A stretch of DNA of 5,339 nucleotides from the NCBI GenBank assembly GCA_903910245.1, contig CAIVYX010000349.1, forward strand, positions 1-5,339. The letters run 5' to 3'. The notes below the pieces were generated by a model. The model did not search any database and was not told where the DNA came from. It worked only from the letters and a program-made list of their open reading frames with translations. This document shows positions 1 to 5,339 of the stretch, piece after piece (position 1 is the stretch's first letter; each line of letters begins with the position of its first letter). This DNA comes from an uncultured Opitutia bacterium (GTDB taxonomy: Bacteria; Verrucomicrobiota; Verrucomicrobiia; Opitutales; UBA953). The translations under genes and the position numbers were made by a program.

Positions 1-597
1 AGCATTGAGGATGGCGGCGGCCTGGTTCTTTTCCTCGATGTTCATGTGGAACGTGTCTAGGTGGAGCTTCACGTTGGGCAGGTTGATCGCCTTGACGAGG
101 CGGAGGCCCTGATCGCAGGTGTTAAGGAAGTCGGTCTCGAAGCGGTTGAGCGGCTCGATGTCGAGCTCGATGCCCTTCTTCTGGGCGTACTTGCCGATGG
201 CCTTGAGGTTCTTGACGACCATCTTGAAGTGCTTGGCCTTGGTCTTGTCGTCATGGGCGCCGATGAGGCCGACGACGGAGTAGAGCGGGCCGATGATGCG
301 CGGGCAACCGGCGACCGCAGCCTGGTCGATGAGTGCCATGATGTACTTGCGGCCGGCGGCCTGATCCGCGGCGGAACCGCGAAGGTCACGGCCGGGGCCC
401 ATGCAGGCACAGATAGAACCGATGGCGATACCGGCGCTGGCGGCGGCGGCCTTCAGGAACCGCGGGTCGGTATGCGAAGGGTCTTCGATTGGAATCTCGA
501 CGGTGTGGAAGCCCCAGTTCTTGAGCTTCTTGAACAGGTGAACGCTCTCGTTGGTGAACGGAGAGGCATAGAGGAATGTATTGAGGCCGAAACGCAT
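1..597 (-). CDS. Sugar epimerase of the D-tagatose/D-psicose 3-epimerase type, 3' end cut by window edge
   Basis: The first 199 residues of a protein whose frame stays open to the window edge. The sequence fits the xylose isomerase-like TIM barrel superfamily, closest in motifs to ketose 3-epimerases, which interconvert keto-sugars in the cytoplasm by metal-assisted proton transfer. An early TIM-barrel strand starts MRFGLNTFLY. A metal/catalytic Glu148 lies in DIEPLNRFETDFLNT. Asp181 and His184 lie in LDTFHMNIEE. The 33-residue gap from Glu148 to Asp181 equals the Glu152-Asp185 gap remembered for the Pseudomonas cichorii enzyme. About 90 residues, including the last metal His and Glu, should lie beyond the window. 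The ATG at 597 begins directly at the first barrel strand, so the start is convincing, but no Shine-Dalgarno sequence precedes it. It lies 82 bp downstream of the SGNH hydrolase on the same strand, probably in one transcript. Exact substrate (tagatose, psicose, another ketose, or an inosose-type sugar) cannot be told. Confidence 0.88.
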   Translation of the reverse strand, partial: MRFGLNTFLYASPFTNESVHLFKKLKNWGFHTVEIPIEDPSHTDPRFLKAAAASAGIAIGSICACMGPGRDLRGSAADQAAGRKYIMALIDQAAVAGCPRIIGPLYSVVGLIGAHDDKTKAKHFKMVVKNLKAIGKYAQKKGIELDIEPLNRFETDFLNTCDQGLRLVKAINLPNVKLHLDTFHMNIEEKNQAAAILNA

Positions 598-679
598 GGG
601 TGTGTGGGGATGGGGGGAGGAGCCGGAGTTTTGGAGGGGGTCAGGGGGCGGTCAAGGCTGGGCGTCAATCCGAGCCCTT
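598..679 (-). other. C-rich intergenic leader between SGNH hydrolase and epimerase
   Basis: An 82-bp gap that is strikingly G-rich on the plus strand, with G runs at 598-600, 606-609, 612-617, 636-640 and 644-648. It would therefore be a pyrimidine-rich leader in the minus-strand transcript. There is no Shine-Dalgarno sequence before the epimerase ATG. A weak promoter-like pair exists on the minus strand: TTGACC at 650-655 and AAAACT at 627-632, with a 17-bp spacer. The -10 match is poor. CCCT/AGGG at 675-686, overlapping the upstream stop codon, forms only a 4-bp stem without a T tract, so I see no real terminator. Co-transcription of the two flanking genes remains the simplest reading. Confidence 0.4.
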
Positions 680-1969
680 TTAAGGGACGAGTTCGCCGAG
701 GATGAGGAGCGCGCCCGGGAAGAAATGCAGGGGAGCGAAGCGCTCGGGCTTATCGATGACATTCTTGTTCTTCGCGAGGACGGCGGCCTTATCGATGGGG
801 TCAGCTAAGAGCTCCAGTCGGACGGTATGCACGCCTTCGGGCAGGGCGGTGCCAACCGTGAAGGTGCTGAGGCGATTATAAGTGCAGTAAGCGTCGATGC
901 GCTGGACGACGAAAGGCTTCCCGCCGTCGAGCGTAACGGCGACCTTCCCGCCGGCCGGGCCGACGATATCATACACGGCGCAGTGCGTACCCTTGAACTT
1001 GAATTCGATGCTTTGGCCAGGCTGCGTGAGGCGGACCATCGCAGGAAGTCGGTTGGCCCAGCCCTTGGCGTAATCCGCCGTCTTCATGTCCGCCGGGAGG
1101 AGTCCGTCCGATAGCTTCGCGGCGGTGATCGGCACGAGCGTCGCGCGCTCGAAGTTCGCCGGATCGAGCGCGAGGTTGCTCACGTGCGGTGTCGGCGTGT
1201 TGTTCGCGATGGCGAGCGCGGGGAGCGAGCGGACGATGGCCTGCGTGTAGAGCACCTGGCCGGTCGAGTCATGCGGATGCACGCCGTCCGGCGCGAAGAC
1301 GAACTGGTCGCCGATCGCGGCCTTCTCCGCGTCGGTCTTCGGCAACGGCGCCTTCCAGAGGAGCTTGCCGGCCTTGGCCAGCTTGGCGACTTCCATGCCG
1401 AGGGTGATCGTGGGGATGCCGTAGAAATCAGCGACCTTCTCCATCGCACTCGCGGAGCGCTGCAATTTGCCCTCGAGCATGGGCGGGGAAAGCGCTTCGG
1501 TCAGGGTGTAGACGAAACAGATGTCCGTCTTGGGGTTGGCCTTCCAGGTCTGGCGCACAATGCCTTCCATGCAGCGGATGATACGCTGCGGGTCCGCGCC
1601 ACCGTCATTCACGGCGAACTCGACGAAGAGGAGGTCAGGGCCTTTCGAGAGGACGTCCTGCTGCACACGGAAGACGCCGAGGTCCGAGCCGGTGCCACCG
1701 ATGGCCGCGTTGATCTCGGTAAAGGTGGATTGCGGATAGGCCTTCTGGAAATGGGCGAGGGTCTGCACGCGCCAGCCCTTCTGCGCCGTGATCGAGCCGC
1801 CGAGGTAGCCGATCTTGAGCTCAGCGCCGGTCGTCTGGGCCTTGAGGAAGAAGTTAGGCAGACCACCGCGGGCGCGGACCTCCTGGGCGTCGACCAGCGG
1901 GTAGTCTTGATCGGCGGCCTGGCCGAGGACAGCGACGCACAGCGCCAAGGCGGAGAAAAGCAGTCTCAT
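680..1969 (-). CDS. Exported SGNH/GDSL-family esterase with C-terminal beta-rich domain
   Basis: A 429-residue secreted hydrolase. Residues 1-19 form a Sec signal peptide (MRLLFSALALCVAVLGQAA), so it acts in the periplasm or outside. The SGNH catalytic blocks follow in order. The nucleophile Ser59 sits in GGSIT (57-61). An oxyanion Gly lies around GGTGSD (91-96). Asn121 lies in VEFAVND, where the usual GxND Gly is Ala119. Asp228 and His231 lie in DGVHPH. Residues about 262-429 look like a beta-sandwich or carbohydrate-binding-like module (MVRLTQPGQSIEFKFKG, VAVTLDGGKPFVV, LPEGVHTVRLELL). Relatives with the GGSIT block are often carbohydrate deacetylases in polysaccharide-degrading bacteria, so removal of acetyl or other acyl groups from a glycan is the likely role. 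The substrate is inferred, not visible. The ATG at 1969 opens directly on the signal peptide. It is divergent from the YdjM-type gene and is followed by the epimerase, suggesting a small carbohydrate-use operon. No frameshift or missing catalytic residue is seen. Confidence 0.9.
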   Translation of the reverse strand: MRLLFSALALCVAVLGQAADQDYPLVDAQEVRARGGLPNFFLKAQTTGAELKIGYLGGSITAQKGWRVQTLAHFQKAYPQSTFTEINAAIGGTGSDLGVFRVQQDVLSKGPDLLFVEFAVNDGGADPQRIIRCMEGIVRQTWKANPKTDICFVYTLTEALSPPMLEGKLQRSASAMEKVADFYGIPTITLGMEVAKLAKAGKLLWKAPLPKTDAEKAAIGDQFVFAPDGVHPHDSTGQVLYTQAIVRSLPALAIANNTPTPHVSNLALDPANFERATLVPITAAKLSDGLLPADMKTADYAKGWANRLPAMVRLTQPGQSIEFKFKGTHCAVYDIVGPAGGKVAVTLDGGKPFVVQRIDAYCTYNRLSTFTVGTALPEGVHTVRLELLADPIDKAAVLAKNKNVIDKPERFAPLHFFPGALLILGELVP

Positions 1970-1980
1970 GGGGGTATGAG

Positions 1981-2009
1981 ATTAGACGGAGAGAACGCCT
2001 CGGGGTTCC
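1981..2009 (-). promoter_or_regulatory. Possible ECF-sigma-type promoter for the SGNH hydrolase
   Basis: Read on the minus strand, GGAAC (2005-2009) followed by CCC, then TCTAAT (1981-1986), resembles the GGAACTT-N16-TCTGA layout of sigma-E-like promoters. Sixteen bases separate GGAACCC from TCTAA. The predicted transcript would begin only a few bases before the ATG at 1969, so it would be nearly leaderless. That agrees with the missing Shine-Dalgarno sequence. A short match like this can arise by chance. Confidence 0.22.
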
Positions 2010-2010
2010 A

Positions 2011-2029
2011 GCCTATTGGCGCCGTAGGC
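2011..2029. repeat. Small inverted repeat in divergent region
   Basis: GCCTA and TAGGC (5-bp arms) flank a 9-base centre that itself contains the palindrome GGCGCC. It lies just upstream of the candidate ECF promoter, where an operator or activator site could be. It is not followed by a T run on either strand in the right orientation, so it is not an intrinsic terminator. Could be chance in GC-rich sequence. Confidence 0.3.
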
Positions 2030-2083
2030 CGAAAAAACGAAAGTCCGTCTTCCTTCTCCCACGGAGGCTCGTAAGTTCATCCC

Positions 2084-3112
2084 ATGGACAACGTCACGCA
2101 CGCCGCCCTCGGTATCGCCGCCGGTATCGCCGTCCGCCGCGCCGGCGCCTCCCTGCCCGCCGCCGCCCTCGCAGGCCTGCTCGCGGGCGAAGCCCCCGAC
2201 CTCGACGTCTTCATCCGCTCCGCCGGCGACCCGCTCGTCTCCTTCCGCTGGCATCGCCACTTCACGCACAGCTTCGCCTTTGCGCCTGTCTGGGGCCTCC
2301 TCGCCGCCCTGATCTCGGCCTGGTTCTTCCGCCGCCGTCCGGACGTCCATTGGCGGGACCTGCTGCTCCCCGGCCTCGCAGGGGCGCTATCGCACGTGCT
2401 CTGCGATGCGTGCACGAGCTACGGCACGATGCTACTCTGGCCTTTCGACACCGGCCGCTACGCCTGGGATTGCCTACCGATCATCGACCTCTTCGCCACC
2501 CTGCCGGTATTAATCCTGGCCATCCTCGCCTGGAAGAAGGCCGCTCCCCGCCTCGCGGTCTACGGCCTACTCTGGTTTACGACGTACGCTTCGCTGGGCG
2601 TCTGGCAGCACGCGCGCGCGGAGACCGCGCTGCGCCAGTGGTTCGCCTCGCAACAGGTTACCCGCCGCACCGAACGCGTCGCAGTCAAGCCGACCGCCCT
2701 CAACCTTGTTGTCTGGCGCTGCGTGTGGCTCGAAGGTGGCCAGTGGCATACGGCCGCGGTGCGCGTCATGCCGTTCATGGCCCCACGGGTAATCCTCGGC
2801 GAGACCCGCGCGGCGCTCACGCCGCAGAGCCCTGGCCTACCCGCGGTCGGCTCACCCTCGGCCGTCATCATCGCCGACTTTTCCCGCTTCACGCAGGACT
2901 GGAACAGCTTCACGGCCGACGGTTCTGCGGTGCTCATCGGCGACATCCGCTTCGGTATGCTACCGACGAGTGCGCGCCCGCTCTGGTCCATCCGCTGTGA
3001 ACCGAACATGCCGAGTACCGTCGTCATGGACCGCTCCCTGAATCCGGGCGACTGGATCCGCTTCGGGCAGATGATCGCTGGTACCCATCCCGACTACGTC
3101 ACCCTGAGATGA
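2084..3112 (+). CDS. Membrane-bound metal-dependent hydrolase, YdjM/DUF457 family
   Basis: A 342-residue inner-membrane protein with the metal-ligand pattern of the YdjM-like family (PF04307). The pattern is Asp2 and His6 in MDNVTHA, PDLD at 38-41, HRHFTHS at 57-63, SHVLCDACTSYGT at 103-115, and Asp129 and Asp135 in WDCLPIID. Hydrophobic stretches at about 22-36, 65-82, 92-107, 131-149 and 155-173 suggest several membrane segments. The His/Asp sets would sit at the membrane face. From about residue 176 to the end there is a soluble, Trp- and Arg-containing domain without recognised motifs. Short family members such as E. coli YdjM are about 200 residues, so this is one of the longer forms. 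The reaction is unknown for the family; a phosphatase or lipase-like role is only a guess. The ATG at 2084 is fixed by the conserved MDxxTHA start. It is divergent from the SGNH hydrolase and convergent with the TonB gene, so it is probably transcribed alone. Confidence 0.9.
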   Translation: MDNVTHAALGIAAGIAVRRAGASLPAAALAGLLAGEAPDLDVFIRSAGDPLVSFRWHRHFTHSFAFAPVWGLLAALISAWFFRRRPDVHWRDLLLPGLAGALSHVLCDACTSYGTMLLWPFDTGRYAWDCLPIIDLFATLPVLILAILAWKKAAPRLAVYGLLWFTTYASLGVWQHARAETALRQWFASQQVTRRTERVAVKPTALNLVVWRCVWLEGGQWHTAAVRVMPFMAPRVILGETRAALTPQSPGLPAVGSPSAVIIADFSRFTQDWNSFTADGSAVLIGDIRFGMLPTSARPLWSIRCEPNMPSTVVMDRSLNPGDWIRFGQMIAGTHPDYVTLR

Positions 3113-3125
3113 GGCACTTCGCCTC
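3111..3125. terminator. Short hairpin between convergent genes, possible weak terminator
   Basis: GAGGC (3111-3115) and GCCTC (3121-3125) form a perfect 5-bp stem around the loop ACTTC, starting within the stop codon of the YdjM-type gene. The following bases are C/T-rich with few T's in a row, so an intrinsic terminator is doubtful. Its place in a 31-bp convergent gap is where a shared terminator would be expected. A second tiny palindrome, GAGTGACTC, is at 3137-3145 over the TonB gene stop. Confidence 0.3.
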
Positions 3126-3143
3126 TCTCCCCCTCCGAGTGAC

Positions 3144-3827
3144 TCAGCGCAGCTCGAAGCGGTAGCTCGCGACCGCTTCCGCCTCGACCGGCTCACGGTT
3201 GCGCGAGGCAGGCGAGAATGTCGACGCGCGCGCGGCCGCCAACGCGGCTTCGTCGAGCAGACGGCTGCCCGAACTCTGCGTCAGCTCAACCTGCCGCACG
3301 GAACCATCTGGAGCGAGCGCGATGCGCACGCCGACCGTACCTTCGACGCCGGCGCGACGCGCGCGCTCGGGATAGGCTGGCTCGTGACGAAAAAGAAAGG
3401 ACGGCGGCACGAACAATTCAGCAACCGGAGCCGGCGCGGCGGCGAGGACTTCGCCCTTAGTAGCGATCGCGACCGCGGCGATGGAAGTCGGCACCGACAC
3501 GAAGGTCGGCGACGCGACGAGCGGCGCGGCGGAGGGAATAGCGACGGGGACGTTCAGCGCGACGGGGACTGGCAGACCAGCGCCGAGCGCGACGCCTCCC
3601 TTGGCTTCACCAAGCAAAGCCACCGGTTCGGCCACGAGCGTCACCAGGACCATACCGCCTTCGCGGGAAGCTTCGCTGACGCCGACGGCTCCGCCCATCC
3701 AGACCGCGGCGACAGCTGCAAGGTGGACGCCGGCCACGGCGCTCCAGATTAGGCGATGACGACGGCTTTCGGGCACGCTGGCAGGGTCAGGGCGACGTCG
3801 CGTTCCGTCAAGAACGGGCCGTGTCAT
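3144..3827 (-). CDS. Energy transducer TonB-family protein
   Basis: Using the ATG at 3827, a 227-residue protein. Its basic cytoplasmic N-terminus is rich in Arg (residues 1-25). One membrane anchor spans about residues 26-50 and contains His35, in the place where TonB anchors carry the conserved membrane His. A Pro/Ala/Val-rich periplasmic linker runs over about 51-151. A classic TonB C-terminal domain spans 152-227: YPERARRAGVEGTVGVRI, then APDGSVRQVEL, SSGSRLLDEAAL and the final YRFELR strand. TonB passes energy from the proton gradient (via ExbB/ExbD) to outer-membrane transporters. No exbB, exbD or receptor gene is in view, so its partner receptors are unknown. I preferred 3827 because it makes the 4-base ATGA overlap with the upstream phosphatase stop. 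An in-frame ATG at 3866 would add 13 residues and overlap by 43 bp. No Shine-Dalgarno sequence precedes 3827, so translation may depend on coupling. Confidence 0.88.
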   Translation of the reverse strand: MTRPVLDGTRRRPDPASVPESRRHRLIWSAVAGVHLAAVAAVWMGGAVGVSEASREGGMVLVTLVAEPVALLGEAKGGVALGAGLPVPVALNVPVAIPSAAPLVASPTFVSVPTSIAAVAIATKGEVLAAAPAPVAELFVPPSFLFRHEPAYPERARRAGVEGTVGVRIALAPDGSVRQVELTQSSGSRLLDEAALAAARASTFSPASRNREPVEAEAVASYRFELR

Positions 3828-4312
3828 TTCGCGAGGTCTGGAGGAATCATCCACAGCAGGCTCCATGCTCCGTACGGGCGGAGTCGCGTCGGCTTGGCCG
3901 TCCGCTCCAAGGCCAGCAGGCCAGATTTGCGGAAACGGACCGCGGCACCGCCCTCGGCTAGGCCCAGCAGCAGGGCCGTCAGTTCCGCGAGGTGCGGATT
4001 GTGTCCGACCAGCAGGCGGCTGCGGCGCGACTTGGCGAGCAGCTCCGCCGTTTTGCGCGGGTCGTGCTCGGGCTCCAACCCACCCAGGACCTTGAGCGGT
4101 AACGGCGAACCCGTCGCGAGGCGGAGTAGCTGGGCCGTACGCACCGCGCGGACGAGTGGGCTATGCTCGATCGCGTCGACCTCCTCGAGCGGCACCCGAC
4201 CCGCGCCCTTGGCGAGCAGGGCGACCTGCCGCTGCCCGTGAGCGGTGAGGTCACGCGAGGCATCCGGCGTCCCGGAGACGGCTTCGGCATGTCGGAGTAG
4301 GTAGACTCGCAT
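3824..4312 (-). CDS. sixA: SixA-like phosphohistidine phosphatase (histidine phosphatase superfamily)
   Basis: A 162-residue cytoplasmic protein, the usual SixA size. The catalytic RHA motif gives Arg7 and His8 in MRVYLLRHAEAV; His8 is the residue that becomes phosphorylated. Further superfamily marks are DLT at 21-23, SPLVRAVRTAQLL from Ser51 (Arg55, Arg58, Thr59), Glu80, and VGHNPHLAEL with the second active-site His104. SixA enzymes remove phosphate from histidine on phosphotransfer proteins such as HPt domains or PTS components. The target here is unknown, and other small phosphatases share the fold. The ATG at 4312 starts right at the first strand. The same frame is open upstream to 4456, but that part antisenses the carboxypeptidase start and has no family likeness. 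It is the first gene of a unit with TonB, whose ATG overlaps its TGA. Confidence 0.88.
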   Translation of the reverse strand: MRVYLLRHAEAVSGTPDASRDLTAHGQRQVALLAKGAGRVPLEEVDAIEHSPLVRAVRTAQLLRLATGSPLPLKVLGGLEPEHDPRKTAELLAKSRRSRLLVGHNPHLAELTALLLGLAEGGAAVRFRKSGLLALERTAKPTRLRPYGAWSLLWMIPPDLAK

Positions 4313-4333
4313 ACCAGTAAATTGGACCAGTAA
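4313..4333. repeat. Direct repeat ACCAGTAA x2, possible operator
   Basis: ACCAGTAA occurs exactly at 4313-4320 and again at 4326-4333, starting 13 bp apart with a 5-bp spacer ATTGG. The first copy touches the sixA start codon and the second borders the AT-rich core. A protein bound here could control sixA-tonB. The repeat is short and unsupported by comparison. Confidence 0.35.
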
Positions 4334-4388
4334 TAATATTAACGCAAATCGGTCTTGCTCACGGGCGCGGTCCATTAACCAATCGCGC
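4313..4388. promoter_or_regulatory. AT-rich divergent promoter region between sixA and carboxypeptidase gene
   Basis: This 76-bp interval separates two divergently transcribed genes. Its AT-rich core (about 4318-4349, including TAATAATATTAA at 4331-4342) stands out from the GC-rich surroundings and is the natural place for both promoters. I could not pick a convincing -35/-10 pair on either strand. No Shine-Dalgarno sequence precedes either start. Confidence 0.5.
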
Positions 4389-5339
4389 GTGCGCTTCGCC
4401 GCCATCGCCGCCCTCCTTCTGAGTTTGTCGTTCCCGGCCGAGTCGGCCGCCGCCACCCCCTATTCAAAGGCCGGCATGAGCGTCGACGGAACGATCTGCG
4501 TCGACGCCGCGACCGGCGCGGTGCTCTCGGAAGAGAAAGCCGACTTCCCGGGCCATCCGGCGAGCGTGACAAAGCTCATGACGACCCTCCTCGTGCTCGA
4601 GGACATCCGGGCGAACCAGACGACCCTGCGCAGGCGGGTGACGGTCACCAAGGCCGCCGCAGATATCGGGGGCTCGCAGGTCTGGCTGGCGCCGGGCGAA
4701 AGTTTCACCGTCGAAGAGATGCTCTACGCGTTGCTGCTGAAGTCCGCCAACGACGTGGCTGTGGCCCTCGCCATCGATCGCGCAGGTAGCGTCCCCACCT
4801 TTGTCGCCCGCATGAACCGCCGCGCCGCCGAACTGGGCATGACGCGCACGACCTTCGTGACGCCCAACGGTCTCACTTACGGCAAAGGCCCCCACGACAC
4901 CACCACCGCCCGCGATCTGGCCAAGCTCTCGGTCACGCTCTGCCGGCTCCCGGAAGTGCTCAAGTACACCAGCACGAAGCAGTATATATTCCGCCGGCCG
5001 GGTAAACCGCTCGAACTACTCAACCATAACTACCTTCTGAGCTCCTTCCCCGACTGCGACGGATTGAAGACCGGGTGGACGGTGGCGGCGCACGCCTCGA
5101 TCGTGACCACGGCTAAGGATAAGGACGTCCGGGTTATCGCGATCGTGCTCGGCTGCCAAAGCCCGGCCGGAGCCAAGCCGGAGCAGCGCCTCCGGGATAG
5201 CCTGGCGGCCGACCTGATGACCCAAGGTCTCGCTAAATTAAAGAAGCTCGAGGCCGAGAAAGCCTTGCGGCTGGCCCGGACGCCGGCCCCTGCTCCCGCC
5301 CGTAAACCCCCGGTAAAAGCTAAGAAAGACGAGGGTTTC
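4389..5339 (+). CDS. D-alanyl-D-alanine carboxypeptidase (peptidase S11, PBP5-like), 3' end cut by window edge
   Basis: The first 317 residues; no stop before the window end. All three penicillin-binding active-site motifs are present: SVTK (Ser59 nucleophile, Lys62), SAN (119-121) and KTG (227-229). The protein starts with a signal peptide (VRFAAIAALLLSLSFP, cleavage probably near Ala20-Ala22), so it works in the periplasm. There it removes the terminal D-Ala from peptidoglycan stem peptides. The GTG at 4389 is chosen because it gives a normal signal peptide. No ATG lies upstream in frame, and the next ATG at 4476 would lose the export signal. The catalytic domain ends near residue 275. Instead of an obvious PBP5 C-terminal beta domain, a Lys/Ala/Pro-rich charged tail follows (about 280-317) and runs off the window. 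No Shine-Dalgarno sequence is seen before the GTG. Divergent from sixA. Confidence 0.9.
   Translation, partial: MRFAAIAALLLSLSFPAESAAATPYSKAGMSVDGTICVDAATGAVLSEEKADFPGHPASVTKLMTTLLVLEDIRANQTTLRRRVTVTKAAADIGGSQVWLAPGESFTVEEMLYALLLKSANDVAVALAIDRAGSVPTFVARMNRRAAELGMTRTTFVTPNGLTYGKGPHDTTTARDLAKLSVTLCRLPEVLKYTSTKQYIFRRPGKPLELLNHNYLLSSFPDCDGLKTGWTVAAHASIVTTAKDKDVRVIAIVLGCQSPAGAKPEQRLRDSLAADLMTQGLAKLKKLEAEKALRLARTPAPAPARKPPVKAKKDEGF

Larger units (their letters stand above)
1970..2083. promoter_or_regulatory. Divergent control region between SGNH hydrolase and YdjM-type gene
   Basis: All 114 bp between two genes transcribed away from each other, so it must hold the promoters of both unless they use distant ones. 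It contains a possible ECF-type promoter for the minus gene (1981-2009), a dyad (2011-2029), an A6 run at 2032-2037, and a pyrimidine tract at 2046-2060. For the plus gene, GGAGG at 2063-2067 ends 16 nt before the ATG, farther than a normal Shine-Dalgarno spacing. I found no convincing sigma-70 pair for the plus gene. Confidence 0.6.

Noticed and set aside
675..686. CCCTTTTAAGGG as a terminator after the SGNH gene
   Set aside because: It allows only a 4-bp stem with a 4-base loop, overlaps the stop codon, and is not followed by a T run on the minus strand.
61..705. Plus-strand open frame of 214 codons opposite the epimerase
   Set aside because: It is antisense to the motif-bearing epimerase, is of low complexity, and crosses the intergenic gap into the end of the SGNH gene.
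1993..2008. GAAC-N8-GTTC dyad considered as a LexA box, since E. coli ydjM is an SOS gene
   Set aside because: The arms are only 4 bp, and the 8-base spacing does not fit the GAAC-N4-GTTC type I know. It overlaps the candidate ECF promoter elements, which explain the GTTC half equally well.
1184..2074. Long plus-strand open frame (296 codons) opposite the SGNH hydrolase
   Set aside because: It is antisense to a gene with complete catalytic motifs and a signal peptide. Its translation is Arg/Gly/Glu-rich with no family motif, as expected from the mirror frame of a GC-rich gene.
2560..3027. Minus-strand open frame of 155 codons inside the YdjM-type gene
   Set aside because: It is a shadow frame with no recognisable motif, opposite a gene with clear family signatures and matching codon bias.
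3828..3866. Longer TonB start at 3866
   Set aside because: It is possible, but it needs a 43-bp overlap, and its GGAG lies only about 2 nt from the ATG. The start at 3827 gives the standard ATGA overlap, so it is preferred.
4313..4456. 48-residue upstream extension of the SixA frame
   Set aside because: The SixA fold begins at the ATG at 4312 (MRVYLLRHAE). The extension overlaps the carboxypeptidase signal peptide on the other strand and has no family likeness.
1..5339. Mobile elements, CRISPR arrays, tRNA or rRNA genes, toxin-antitoxin or defence genes
   Set aside because: I saw no transposase or integrase motifs, long inverted ends, regularly spaced repeats, or recognisable RNA gene. Coding content and base composition look uniform across the window.

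Overview
This is a high-GC bacterial window with strong G/C preference at third codon positions. It is densely coded, with six genes and no interval longer than about 120 bp between them. The gene mix includes an exported SGNH esterase with a GGSIT nucleophile block, a tagatose/psicose-type epimerase, a TonB energy transducer (which implies an outer membrane) and a peptidoglycan carboxypeptidase. Gene starts generally lack well-placed Shine-Dalgarno sequences. Together this fits a Gram-negative carbohydrate degrader, for example Verrucomicrobiota (Opitutaceae-like). That assignment is an inference from style, not from a marker gene.

Layout, left to right. (1) A minus-strand pair probably devoted to carbohydrate use. 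The SGNH/GDSL hydrolase (680-1969) is transcribed first. After an 82-bp C-rich leader comes the N-terminal 199 residues of a D-tagatose 3-epimerase-like TIM barrel protein, cut by the left window edge (1-597). (2) A 114-bp divergent control region (1970-2083), containing a possible ECF-type promoter and a small dyad. (3) A plus-strand YdjM-type membrane metal-dependent hydrolase (2084-3112). (4) A short convergent interval (3113-3143) with a small hairpin. (5) A minus-strand two-gene unit: a SixA-like histidine phosphatase (start 4312) that overlaps a TonB energy transducer (start 3827) by ATGA. (6) A 76-bp AT-rich divergent region with an exact 8-bp direct repeat. (7) A plus-strand exported D-Ala-D-Ala carboxypeptidase (peptidase S11), cut by the right edge, starting at a GTG at 4389.

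How they fit together: the esterase and epimerase could act in succession on a plant or algal carbohydrate, with the esterase removing acyl groups outside the cytoplasm and the epimerase interconverting released keto-sugars inside. TonB could power outer-membrane uptake, but it lies in a separate transcription unit, so that link is only conceptual. The other genes are envelope housekeeping or signalling types. I see no mobile element, RNA gene, CRISPR array or defence system. Most of the window is ordinary chromosome. The points most worth a second look are the sixA-tonB coupling, the atypical TonB linker, and the small repeats in the two divergent promoter regions.
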